Source: UMGS1663 sp963621995 (lineage in GTDB: Bacteria; Bacillota; Clostridia; TANB77; CAG-508). From it: DNA of 29,468 nt. The translations under genes were made by a program, and so were the position numbers. Shown here piece after piece: positions 1 through 8,184 of the stretch. How positions within the stretch are numbered: position 1 is the stretch's first letter; each line of letters opens with the position of its first letter. The notes beneath the pieces were generated by a model. It was not told the origin of the DNA, made no database searches, and worked only from the letters and a program-made list of their open reading frames with translations. The DNA lies in NCBI GenBank assembly GCA_963621995.1, contig CAVFFZ010000015.1:1-29468 (forward strand), written 5' to 3'.

Positions 1-1103
1 CAAAAAAAATTAGGACAGCTCTACATACTATGCAAAAACAAGGAAAGTGGGTAGGTGGAAAAACACCACTTGGATACATAAAAGATTTAAAAGATAAAAA
101 TAAATTAATAATTTATGAACCAGAAGCTCAAATTGTAAGAACAATTTTTAATATGGCATCTAGTGGGAATCAAGTTGGAACAATAAGAGATTATTTGAAT
201 AATAATGATATTCCAACAGTTAATAAATCAAGATATAATAAGGAAACGTTTTGGGAAAATAAAACAGTAAAAAATATATTAAAAAATAAAGCATATATAG
301 GCACAACTGTACAAAATAAAAGAAGTAGAATAAGTTACAAAAATAGAAAAATTAGACAAAATCCAGAAGAAAACTGGATAGCTGTAGAAAATACACATGA
401 ACCAATAATAGATAAAAAAATATTTGATACAGTGCAAAAAATGGTAATAGTTCAAAATTACAATAGAAACGAAAAGAAAAATATGTTTTTATTAGATGGT
501 TTACTTTTTTGTTACGAATGCAAACATAAAATAGGAGTAAGAGGAAAAAAGAATGGAAATTATTATATGGTATGTAATAATTATCGCAGAAATTCAAAAT
601 TAAAACTTTGCACATCACATGGTTTTAGTTATTATAATTTAGAAGAGACAGTAATTGATTATATTAAAAATTTATTCAAAAAAATAGATAGTGAAAAAAT
701 AGAATTAGAAGTAAAAAAAGAAATGACAAAATATGATTATGGAAAAATACTTCAAAAACTAGAAAACGAGATAAAATTAATAAATAACAATATTGATCAA
801 ATGTATGTAGACAAATTAAACAATAAAATAAGTGAAGAAATGTATGAAAGATTATTGAAAAAATTTGGAGATGAAATAAAGCAAAAGGAAAAAGAATACA
901 TGGAAATTAAACAGCAAAGAGAAGAATCAAAACAAGATAATACTGAGAAGATAAAAAGTGTTGTACAGGATTTTCTAAGTCTAAATGAACCAACATCAGA
1001 AATTATGAGAGTAATTATTAATAGAATAGAGATACATCAAAATAAACAGGTAGATTTATATTTCAATTTTAAACAATTAAATAACTTAAAAGAAAAAATA
1101 TAA
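1..1103 (+). CDS. Large serine recombinase, C-terminal part (5' end outside window)
   Basis: The reading frame is open back to the window edge (codons from base 3 read KKIRTALHT before the first Met at 30), so the N-terminal catalytic resolvase domain lies upstream and the Met at 30 is not the start. The visible part begins in the linker (KQGKWVGGKTPLGY), typical of the start of the Recombinase DNA-binding domain, which runs to about base 450 with a VKNILKNKAYIG motif. A recombinase zinc ribbon follows: CYEC near 509, then a second Cys pair near 571 and 609. A long Lys/Glu-rich coiled coil covers about 660-960. This architecture belongs to large serine integrases of the TndX/TnpX or phage type, which integrate and excise elements at att sites. 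The gene ends about 45 bases before the broken ZIP gene, the usual place for such an integrase next to its attachment site. Family confidence is high; the element type is unknown. Confidence 0.93.
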   Translation, partial: KKIRTALHTMQKQGKWVGGKTPLGYIKDLKDKNKLIIYEPEAQIVRTIFNMASSGNQVGTIRDYLNNNDIPTVNKSRYNKETFWENKTVKNILKNKAYIGTTVQNKRSRISYKNRKIRQNPEENWIAVENTHEPIIDKKIFDTVQKMVIVQNYNRNEKKNMFLLDGLLFCYECKHKIGVRGKKNGNYYMVCNNYRRNSKLKLCTSHGFSYYNLEETVIDYIKNLFKKIDSEKIELEVKKEMTKYDYGKILQKLENEIKLINNNIDQMYVDKLNNKISEEMYERLLKKFGDEIKQKEKEYMEIKQQREESKQDNTEKIKSVVQDFLSLNEPTSEIMRVIINRIEIHQNKQVDLYFNFKQLNNLKEKI

Positions 1104-1104
1104 G

Positions 1105-1133
1105 GCTAATTTAATATTAAATATAAGATTAGC
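1105..1133 (+). terminator. AT-rich hairpin after the recombinase gene
   Basis: GCTAAT (1105-1110) and ATTAGC (1128-1133) can pair just after the recombinase stop codon. The stem is short and followed by an A-rich rather than T-rich tail, so termination is a weak inference. Confidence 0.3.
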
Positions 1134-1149
1134 TAAAAATAAAGATTAA

Positions 1150-1176
1150 AGCTGCCTATTTTCACATCAACCAGAA
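1150..1176. other. Probable attachment-site junction (att) of the integrated element
   Basis: Here the reading frame of the ZIP transporter begins after an in-frame stop (TAA, 1147-1149). Codons 1159-1179 read FSHQPEG, whereas intact ZIP proteins carry H-N-x-P-E-G in this helix. From the PEG codons (1171) onward the match to ZIP is excellent; before them it fails. The crossover therefore lies at about 1160-1175. The exact core dinucleotide cannot be fixed without the left junction, which is outside the window. Confidence 0.65.
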
Positions 1177-1581
1177 GGGATGGCAGTAGGTGTAGCTTTT
1201 GGAGGAATAGCAAGTGGCGTACCTGGAATAACCTTAATAGGAGCAGTTATGTTGGCGCTTGGAATAGGAATACAGAACTTTCCAGAAGGTGCAGCAGTGT
1301 CTCTTCCTCTTAGAAGTGAAGGATATTCAAGATTTAAAAGCTTTATGATAGGGCAGGCATCTGCATTAGTTGAACCTGTAGCAGCTGTAATAGGAGCAAT
1401 ACTTGTTTTATATATAAGAAGTATGTTGCCGTTTTTATTAGCTTTTGCAGCTGGTGCAATGATAATAGTAGTTGCAAGAGAATTGCTTCCTGAGTCGGTA
1501 AAAGATTACAAAAATTTAGCTACAATAGGATTAATAGGTGGATTTGTATTAATGATGGTACTAGATGTTGCATTAGGATAA
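1150..1581 (+). pseudogene. ZIP family metal transporter, C-terminal half, split by element insertion
   Basis: ZIP proteins move Zn2+ or other divalent metals into the cytoplasm and have eight membrane helices; the metal site is built from H-N-x-P-E-G in helix 4 and a similar motif in helix 5. Only the second half is present: the end of the helix-4 motif (PEGMAVGVAFGG), the helix-5 motif (GIQNFPEGAAVSLPLR), GQASALVEPVAA, then ARELLPES and the last helix. About 130 residues remain against 250-270 in the family. No ribosome binding site precedes the Met at 1180, so that Met is not a native start. Helices 1-3 and the first part of helix 4 should lie on the far side of the mobile element. Precise excision by the neighbouring recombinase could restore the gene; in the present state it is unlikely to make a working transporter. 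Confidence 0.88.
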
Positions 1582-1643
1582 TAATGTTTTAAAGTATAAA
1601 CTTTTACATTTAAAAACAAAAAGAAAAATATAAGGGTAGACAA

Positions 1644-1672
1644 TTGATAATTGTTTGCTTTTATGTTATAAA
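1644..1672 (+). promoter_or_regulatory. Sigma-A-type promoter upstream of addA
   Basis: TTGATA (1644-1649), 17-base spacer, TATAAA (1667-1672), with a TGT just before the -10 box (extended -10). It lies about 65 bases before the addA start. It gives addA a promoter of its own, consistent with no addB being joined to it. Confidence 0.6.
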
Positions 1673-1738
1673 ATAAATACAACAAAATCAAAAAAATAAA
1701 ATAATTTTATAGAAAAATAGTAGCTAGAAGGAGAAAAA

Positions 1739-4700
1739 ATGTCAAGTGTTAGTTGGACAAAAGAACAGAAACAAGCAATTGAAAAAAAAGGAACAAACTT
1801 ATTAGTAGCAGCTGCTGCGGGAAGCGGAAAAACAGCTGTATTAGTTGAAAGAATTATTCATAAAATAATAGATGAAAAAATGGATATAGACAAAATGTTA
1901 GTTGTAACATTTACGAATGCCGCGGCAAGTGAAATGAGAGAAAGAATATTAGATGCAATATACAAAAAGATAGAAGAAAATCCAGAAAACATACATATGC
2001 AAAGACAAATTACTTTATTAAATAAAGCCAGTATTTGTACAATCCATTCATTCTGTTTAGATATAATTAGAAATTATTTTTATGAAATAAATATTCCAGC
2101 AAATTTTCAAATTGGAAGTTCAGCAGAAATGGAATTGCTAAAACAAGAAACATTAGAAGAATTGCTAGAAGAAAAATATATAAATAAAGATAAAGAATTT
2201 TTAAAATTAGTAGATACATATGCAAATTATAGAGGAGATGAAAATTTAAAAGAACTAATATTAAAGATAGACAATCAAATACAAAGTAGTCCATTCCCTA
2301 AAGACTGGTTAGAAGAAAAAGTTGAAATGTTTAACTTAAAAGATAAATTAGAACAAGACTTTTCAAAAAATATATGGGGAAAAATCTTATTACAAGAATT
2401 ATTAGAAGAACTAACAGAAGGAACATTAAAGTTAAAAAAGATTGAAGTAAATTTAAGAAAATATATAGAACTTGAAAAATATGCAAATGTTATAGCAAAT
2501 GATATAAATGAAATAGAAAAAATAATAAAAGTAATAAATAGAAATGATGAAAATACATGGAATAAAGTATATGGAATAGCACAAATACTAACTTTTGAAA
2601 AATGGCCAGTAGACAGAAAAGTAACAATAGACTATAAAAATGACGCAAAAGATGTGAGAGACAAAGTAAAAAAATCTGTAAATAATACTTTAGAAAAAAT
2701 GATGATTTATACTTCAAAAGAAGCAAATGAGACAATAAACGAAATGTATCCAATTTTGAAAAGCTTAAAAGATATTATATTAGAATTTGAAAATAAATTT
2801 AAAGAAAAGAAGCTGGAGAAAAATCGTATAGACTTTCATGATATAGAGCATTATGCATTAGAAATATTGGTAAAAGAAGAAAATGGAGAGTATGTTTCTA
2901 GCGATATTGCAAAAGGAATACAAGAAAAATTTGAAGAAATAGCAATAGACGAGTACCAAGATAGTAATTTAGTACAAGAATACATATTAAATAGTGTTTC
3001 AAAAGGAAATAATATTTTTATGGTAGGAGATATAAAACAAAGTATATATCGTTTCCGCCAAGCAAGACCAGAGCTATTTTTAGAAAAGTATAGGAATTAT
3101 AGTAAAATTGAAGATGACAGTAAAATGTACCAAAAGGGACAGATTAACCAAAAGGATTTTTTTGGCGTTCAAGATGAAAGCAAGTTACAAATAAAATATG
3201 AGGAGGTAACATCCCTAAAGGTACAGCTGTTTAAAAATTTTCGTAGTAGAGATGAAATACTTGCACTTACAAACTGGGTGTTTGAGCAAATTATGAGCGA
3301 AAAACTAGGTGATGTAGAATACAATGAGGATGAGTTTTTAAACTTAGGTGCAGATTACCCTGAAAATAGTAAAGAAATGCTTATTCCAGAATGCCATATT
3401 CTTGATTTAAAATCTGAAGATAACGAAGAAAATGACAATACTATTAGCCAAGAAAAAGCAAATGCAAATGAATTTGAAGATGAACAAGAAGAAAGTCAAA
3501 TAATAGAAAAAGATGTTGAAGAAGCTAAATTAGTGGCAAACAGAATAGAGGAGTTGCTAAATAGTGATTTCAAAATTTTTGATAAGAAAATTAAAGCTTT
3601 AAGAAAATTAGAATTTAGGGATATTGCTATTTTGCTTCGTAGTACAACAAATATAGCACCAATATATGAAAAAGAATTACTTTCAAGAGGAATAGATGTA
3701 TATTCTGATACTTCTACACAATATTTGGACTCAACGGAAATTCAAACTATAATCTCTTTACTTAAAATTATAGATAACCCTATGCAAGATATTCCGCTTG
3801 TATTGGTACTTCGCTCACCAATTGGTAATTTTACAGATAATGAATTAGTAGAAATTCGTATAGCAGATCAAAAAGGTTATTTTTACGAAGCTATGCTCAA
3901 AGCACGAATTTCAGTAAAAGAAGAGCTTAAACAAAAAATAAATACATTTGTAAACACGCTAGAAAATTGGAGAAAAGACCAAAAAGAAAAGCCTTTAGAT
4001 GAGCTAATTTGGCAAATATATCAAGAAACAAATTATTATTACTATGTTGGCTTATTGAATAATGGAAATTTAAGGCAAGCAAACTTAAAAATGCTATTTG
4101 AAAGAGCAAAACAATACGAATCTGCAAGTTTTAAAGGCTTATATAATTTTATTTGTTTTATAGATAGATTAAAACTAAATAGTGGAGATTTGTCTGCTGC
4201 AAAGGTTATAGGTGAAAATGACAATGTAGTACGTATAATGAGCATTCATAAAAGTAAGGGACTAGAGTTTCCTGTTGTATTTTTAAGTGGAACAGGCAAA
4301 CAATTTAATAAACAAGATTTAAACGATGCTATTCTAATTCACCAAGATTTAGGTTTTGGCCCAAGATTTATAGATAGTGTAAATAGAATAGAATATCCAA
4401 CTCTTGCAAAAGAAGCATTAAAGCTAAAGTTAGAGACAGAACTTATTTCAGAAGAAATGAGAGTTTTATATGTAGCATTAACAAGAGCGAAAGAAAAACT
4501 AATTATAACAGGAGTTAAGAAGAATTTTGAAAAACACTGCAAAGAAAAAGAAGAAATGCTTTTCTTATATCAAAAGCAAAATACAAATAAAATAGAAGAA
4601 AGATTACTAAAAAAATATATATCTTATTTAGATTGGCTTGTATTATTGAATTTAAAAGATCCAAAACAAGAAAAGATTAAGTTTTTTGTACATAATATAG

Positions 4701-5491
4701 ATAAAAACAAGAATGAACAAACAGAAGAAAAGCAAGAGAAAACAATAGAAGACAAAAAGATAGATATTAAAGAATTAGAAAACATAAAAAGAGAACTTAG
4801 TTGGAAATATAAGTATGATATATCTGCTAAAATTCCTACAAAAACATCTGTAAGTAAAATAAAAGAAATTAAACAAAATGAAGAACAAGAAATAGATTTA
4901 GAAGAATTACTTTTAAAAGAAAAAGTTCATAAATATGAAATACCAAGTTTTATGGTAAAAGAAAATAAACATATTACAAGTAGCAGAAAAGGAACTTTAG
5001 TACATTTATGTATTCAAAAATTAAATGAGAAAAAGGAATATGAAGAGAAAAAAATAAAAGACCTAATAAATGAATTAGTAAAAAAAGAAATAATTTTAAA
5101 AGAAGAAGCAGAGCAAATACCAATAGTAGGGTTATTAAAATACGTGCAATCAAATTTATGGAAAGAATTAAAAGAAGCAAAAGAAGTGCACAAAGAAGAA
5201 CCATTCTATATGTTTGTACAAGCAAATAGAATAGATGAAAACTATCCAAAAGATGAAAAAGTATTAGTGCAAGGTATTATGGATTTATATTATATAAATA
5301 AAAATAATGAATTGGTATTAGTAGATTATAAGACTGATTATGTACAAAAAGGTGAAGAACAGAAACTTATAGATAAGTATAAGGAGCAATTAAATTTATA
5401 TAAAGAGGCATTAGAAAATTCACTAGAAAGAAAAGTAGATAAAGTATTAATATATTCGACTTGGATTGGAGAAGTGGAATGTCACAATTAG
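1739..5491 (+). CDS. addA: ATP-dependent helicase/nuclease subunit A (AddA)
   Basis: AddA is the RecB-like UvrD/Rep-family helicase-nuclease subunit of AddAB, which processes double-strand DNA ends for recombination repair. At 1250 residues it has the family's usual size. Visible motifs: Walker A AAAGSGKT (residues 25-32), helicase motif II IAIDEYQDSN near 400, GDIKQSIYRFR in motif III, motif V IMSIHKSKGLEFPVVF, motif VI RVLYVALTRAKEKLI, and a C-terminal PD-(D/E)XK nuclease with QGIMDLYY and LVLVDYKTDY (D1196, K1198). An acidic spacer near residues 560-600 is expected variability. A good site (AGAAGGAG) precedes the ATG. Oddities: addB is not adjacent; arginine codons are all AGA before about 2820 and after about 4240, but nine CGN codons occur between; and the last codons and stop lie inside a palindrome. 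Confidence 0.97.
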   Translation: MSSVSWTKEQKQAIEKKGTNLLVAAAAGSGKTAVLVERIIHKIIDEKMDIDKMLVVTFTNAAASEMRERILDAIYKKIEENPENIHMQRQITLLNKASICTIHSFCLDIIRNYFYEINIPANFQIGSSAEMELLKQETLEELLEEKYINKDKEFLKLVDTYANYRGDENLKELILKIDNQIQSSPFPKDWLEEKVEMFNLKDKLEQDFSKNIWGKILLQELLEELTEGTLKLKKIEVNLRKYIELEKYANVIANDINEIEKIIKVINRNDENTWNKVYGIAQILTFEKWPVDRKVTIDYKNDAKDVRDKVKKSVNNTLEKMMIYTSKEANETINEMYPILKSLKDIILEFENKFKEKKLEKNRIDFHDIEHYALEILVKEENGEYVSSDIAKGIQEKFEEIAIDEYQDSNLVQEYILNSVSKGNNIFMVGDIKQSIYRFRQARPELFLEKYRNYSKIEDDSKMYQKGQINQKDFFGVQDESKLQIKYEEVTSLKVQLFKNFRSRDEILALTNWVFEQIMSEKLGDVEYNEDEFLNLGADYPENSKEMLIPECHILDLKSEDNEENDNTISQEKANANEFEDEQEESQIIEKDVEEAKLVANRIEELLNSDFKIFDKKIKALRKLEFRDIAILLRSTTNIAPIYEKELLSRGIDVYSDTSTQYLDSTEIQTIISLLKIIDNPMQDIPLVLVLRSPIGNFTDNELVEIRIADQKGYFYEAMLKARISVKEELKQKINTFVNTLENWRKDQKEKPLDELIWQIYQETNYYYYVGLLNNGNLRQANLKMLFERAKQYESASFKGLYNFICFIDRLKLNSGDLSAAKVIGENDNVVRIMSIHKSKGLEFPVVFLSGTGKQFNKQDLNDAILIHQDLGFGPRFIDSVNRIEYPTLAKEALKLKLETELISEEMRVLYVALTRAKEKLIITGVKKNFEKHCKEKEEMLFLYQKQNTNKIEERLLKKYISYLDWLVLLNLKDPKQEKIKFFVHNIDKNKNEQTEEKQEKTIEDKKIDIKELENIKRELSWKYKYDISAKIPTKTSVSKIKEIKQNEEQEIDLEELLLKEKVHKYEIPSFMVKENKHITSSRKGTLVHLCIQKLNEKKEYEEKKIKDLINELVKKEIILKEEAEQIPIVGLLKYVQSNLWKELKEAKEVHKEEPFYMFVQANRIDENYPKDEKVLVQGIMDLYYINKNNELVLVDYKTDYVQKGEEQKLIDKYKEQLNLYKEALENSLERKVDKVLIYSTWIGEVECHN

Positions 5492-5514
5492 GGACAGTCC
5501 ACAATTGTAACATT
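5478..5514 (+). terminator. Palindrome spanning the addA stop codon, terminator-like
   Basis: Nested complementary segments AATGT/ACATT, ACAATT/AATTGT and GGAC/GTCC surround a single central A (5496) and form a 15-bp interrupted stem, followed by a T-rich stretch (TTTTCTCAATTTT). The stop codon TAG (5489-5491) lies inside the left arm, so the last addA codons (Glu-Cys-His-Asn) are encoded by the repeat. The GGGAC core recalls the elements at 20109 and 27912, although the rest of the sequence differs. Confidence 0.6.
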
Positions 5515-5627
5515 TTCTCAATTTTGGACAATGTTTAATAATAGTTTATGAGTTAAATATATGAATTTACATAAACTATAAGAAATGTGAAAAAAATAAA
5601 AAACTTAAAAAGAATAGAAAGAAATAC

Positions 5628-5654
5628 TTGAAAACAAATATACTTTGGTATAAA
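5628..5654 (+). promoter_or_regulatory. Candidate promoter of gap
   Basis: TTGAAA (5628-5633) and an extended -10 box TGG-TATAAA (5646-5654), spacer 15, lie about 65 bases upstream of the gap start. The short spacer is offset by the TGG extension. Confidence 0.5.
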
Positions 5655-5719
5655 ATGAAGTAGTTAAAACAATAATAAAGTAAAGAAATTTATTTTATAT
5701 TTCAAAGGAGGAAAGAAAA

Positions 5720-6727
5720 ATGAGTATAAAAATAGGAATTAACGGATTTGGAAGAATAGGGAACTTAGCATTCCAAGCAGCATTAAAAAAAGAAGAAGTA
5801 GAGGTAGTAGCAATAAATGATCCATTTATTAGTGCAGACTATATGGCATATATGGTAAAATATGATACTGCTCATGGTAGATTTGATGGAGAAGTATCAA
5901 GTAAAGATGAACATACATTAGTAGTAAATGGAAAAGAAATAAAAGTATATAATGAAATGGATCCAGTAAATATTCCATGGGGAAAAGATGGAGTGGACTA
6001 TGTATTAGAATGTTCAGGAGTATTTACAACTATGGAAAAAGCAGAAGCACACTTAAAAGGAGGAGCTAAAAAAGTAATTATTAGTGCACCTTCAAAAGAT
6101 GCTCCAATGTTTGTTATGGGAGTAAACCACGAAACATATGATCCAAGCATGAATATAGTATCTAATGCATCTTGTACAACTAACTGCTTAGCACCACTTG
6201 CTAAAGTTATAAATGATAATTTTGGAATAGTAGATGGTTTAATGACAACAGTTCACTCTACAACTGCAACACAAAAAACAGTTGATGGAGCATCTAAAAA
6301 AGATTGGAGAGGTGGACGTGCTGCATCAGCTAACATTATTCCTTCTTCAACAGGAGCAGCAAAAGCAGTTGGAAAAGTTATTCCAGAATTAAATGGAAAA
6401 TTAACAGGTATGTCTTTCAGAGTACCAACAATAGATGTTTCAGTTGTTGACTTAACATGTAATTTAGCAAAACCAACAACAATGGAAGAAATTTGCAAAG
6501 TTATGAAACATGCATCAGAAAATGAAATGAAAGGTATTATAGAATATACAGAAGACGCAGTAGTATCTTCAGATTTCTTAGGAGATAGCCATACATCAAT
6601 ATTTGATGCAACAGCTGGAATTCAATTGACAGATACATTTGTTAAATTAATAGCTTGGTATGACAATGAATGGGGTTACTCAAATAAATTAGTAGATTTA
6701 GCAGTATATATTGCATCAAGAAGCTAA
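5720..6727 (+). CDS. gap: Glyceraldehyde-3-phosphate dehydrogenase, type I
   Basis: It oxidises and phosphorylates glyceraldehyde 3-phosphate to 1,3-bisphosphoglycerate with NAD+ in glycolysis. The 335-residue protein has the Rossmann motif INGFGRIGN (residues 7-15), Asp34 in AINDPF that favours NAD over NADP, the active-site SNASCTTNCLAP with catalytic Cys152, and the conserved C-terminal WYDNEWGYSNKLVDL. A strong site (AAAGGAGG) precedes the ATG. It is first in the glycolytic block but separated from pgk by a 251-base gap holding a large nested palindrome, so its mRNA level can be set separately from the downstream genes. Confidence 0.99.
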   Translation: MSIKIGINGFGRIGNLAFQAALKKEEVEVVAINDPFISADYMAYMVKYDTAHGRFDGEVSSKDEHTLVVNGKEIKVYNEMDPVNIPWGKDGVDYVLECSGVFTTMEKAEAHLKGGAKKVIISAPSKDAPMFVMGVNHETYDPSMNIVSNASCTTNCLAPLAKVINDNFGIVDGLMTTVHSTTATQKTVDGASKKDWRGGRAASANIIPSSTGAAKAVGKVIPELNGKLTGMSFRVPTIDVSVVDLTCNLAKPTTMEEICKVMKHASENEMKGIIEYTEDAVVSSDFLGDSHTSIFDATAGIQLTDTFVKLIAWYDNEWGYSNKLVDLAVYIASRS

Positions 6728-6755
6728 AATGTCTTTAAAATAAAATGTTGCTTTA

Positions 6756-6889
6756 ATGTATTATTTATATTTTTTGAAGTGAGCTCCGTGTTGGGACCGA
6801 CAAGCTTACATAGTGTAAAAATTAGTATATACTAATTTTTTACACTATGTAAGCAGTTGGGACGAACAAGAAAAATATAAATAATACAT
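6756..6889. repeat. Nested inverted-repeat element between gap and pgk
   Basis: Outer arms 6756-6774 and 6871-6889 are 19-bp perfect inverted repeats. Inside them sits a second near-perfect palindrome, 6804-6854, built from GCTTACATAGTGTA and its complement around the 14-base self-complementary core TTAGTATATACTAA; it is offset by a single A/T. Each inner flank carries a copy of a direct repeat, TTGGGACCGACAAG (6791-6804) and TTGGGACGAACAAG (6857-6870), 12 of 14 identical. There is no reading frame of note. It may be a small MITE-like element or a processing/termination structure separating gap from pgk; the sequence alone does not decide. Confidence 0.8.
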
Positions 6890-6921
6890 ATAGTAATTAT
6901 TTAATAAAAATTAGATATAAA

Positions 6922-6942
6922 AAACTTAAAAAATTTAAGTTT
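6922..6942 (+). repeat. AT-rich hairpin in the pgk leader
   Basis: AAACTTAAA (6922-6930) and TTTAAGTTT (6934-6942) form a perfect 9-bp stem with a three-A loop, about 36 bases before the pgk start. All pairs but two are A-T, so it is weak; it may mark an mRNA 5' structure or nothing. Confidence 0.35.
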
Positions 6943-6978
6943 CTTATATGTAATTTTAGATTTTTATGGAGGTAATTT

Positions 6979-8166
6979 ATGAATAAGAAAACTATTAAAG
7001 ATATTGATTTAAAAGGAAAAAAAGTATTTGTTAGATGTGATTTTAATGTTCCATTAGATGAAAATGGAAACATTACAGATAATAGAAGAATTGTAGCAGC
7101 TCTTCCTACTATAAAATATCTATTAGAACAAAACTGCAAAATAGTACTTGCATCACATTTAGGAAGACCAAAGGGAGAAGTTAATCCAAAATTTTCTTTA
7201 AAACCAGTAGCAAATGAATTATCTAAATTATTAGGAAAAGAAATAAAACTAGCAGAGGATGTTGTTGGACCTTCAGCAAAAGAATTAACAAGGAATGTAA
7301 AAGAAGGAGAAATTGTTTTACTAGAGAATGTTCGTTTTGATACAAGAGAAGAAAAAAATGAGGAAAGCTTATCAAAAGAATTTGCATCTATGGCAGAAAT
7401 ATTTGTAAATGATGCGTTTGGAACAGCTCACAGGGCACACAGCTCTACAGCAGGAGTTGCAGAATTTTTACCAGCAGTATCAGGATTCTTAATAGAAAAA
7501 GAATTAGAATTTTTAGGAAGTGCTTTAGAAAATCCACAAAGACCATTTGTTGCAATTTTAGGTGGAGCTAAAGTGTCTGACAAAATAGGTGTAATAGAAG
7601 CTCTTTTAGAAAAAGTAGATAAATTGATAATAGGTGGAGGAATGGCATATACATTTTTCAAATCTATGGGATATAGTGTTGGAAAATCAGTATGCGAATT
7701 AGACAAACTAGATTTAGCAAAAGAATTAATGGAAAAGGCAAAACAAAAAAATGTTAAATTAATTCTTCCAATAGACAATATAATTGCAAAAGAAATTGCT
7801 CCAGATGCAGAAAATGAAATAATAGATTCAAATAACATTCCAGATGAATGGGAAGGTTTGGACATTGGACCAAAAACAGTAGAATTATTTAAAGAAGAAT
7901 TAAAAGATGCAAAAACTATAATTTGGAACGGTCCAGTAGGATTTTCAGAATATGAAATATTTGCAAATGGAACAAGAAGTATTGCACAAGCTTTAGCAAA
8001 AAAAGAAGATGCTGTAACAATTATAGGTGGAGGAGATTCAGCAGCGGCTATAGAAAAAATGGGACTTTCTGATAAAATGACTCATATTTCAACAGGCGGT
8101 GGAGCATCTTTAGAATTCTTAGAAGGAAAAAAATTACCAGGAATTGAATGTTTATTAGACAAATAA
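6979..8166 (+). CDS. pgk: Phosphoglycerate kinase
   Basis: It transfers the acyl phosphate of 1,3-bisphosphoglycerate to ADP, giving 3-phosphoglycerate and ATP. The 395-residue protein is full length. Visible motifs: VFVRCDFNVPLDENGNITD at the N terminus with the substrate-binding Arg/Asp/Asn cluster, SHLGRPKG, ENVRFD, NDAFGTAHRAHSS, the hinge and ADP-binding region GGAKVSDKIGV, WNGPVGFSE, and IIGGGDSAAA near the C terminus. ATGGAGGTAATTT precedes the ATG. The next gene starts 18 bases after the stop, so pgk, NUDIX and tpiA are probably one transcript. Confidence 0.99.
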   Translation: MNKKTIKDIDLKGKKVFVRCDFNVPLDENGNITDNRRIVAALPTIKYLLEQNCKIVLASHLGRPKGEVNPKFSLKPVANELSKLLGKEIKLAEDVVGPSAKELTRNVKEGEIVLLENVRFDTREEKNEESLSKEFASMAEIFVNDAFGTAHRAHSSTAGVAEFLPAVSGFLIEKELEFLGSALENPQRPFVAILGGAKVSDKIGVIEALLEKVDKLIIGGGMAYTFFKSMGYSVGKSVCELDKLDLAKELMEKAKQKNVKLILPIDNIIAKEIAPDAENEIIDSNNIPDEWEGLDIGPKTVELFKEELKDAKTIIWNGPVGFSEYEIFANGTRSIAQALAKKEDAVTIIGGGDSAAAIEKMGLSDKMTHISTGGGASLEFLEGKKLPGIECLLDK

Positions 8167-8184
8167 CAATTAAAGGAGTAAATA

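Noticed and set aside
30..32. ATG at 30 as true start of the recombinase
   Set aside because: The frame is open to the window edge, the preceding codons encode linker residues usual in the family, and no ribosome binding site precedes it.
7428..7865. 145-codon open frame on the minus strand inside pgk
   Set aside because: It is antisense to a conserved full-length enzyme, has no ribosome binding site, and its Ser/Ile/Phe-rich translation is a shadow of AT-rich coding sequence.
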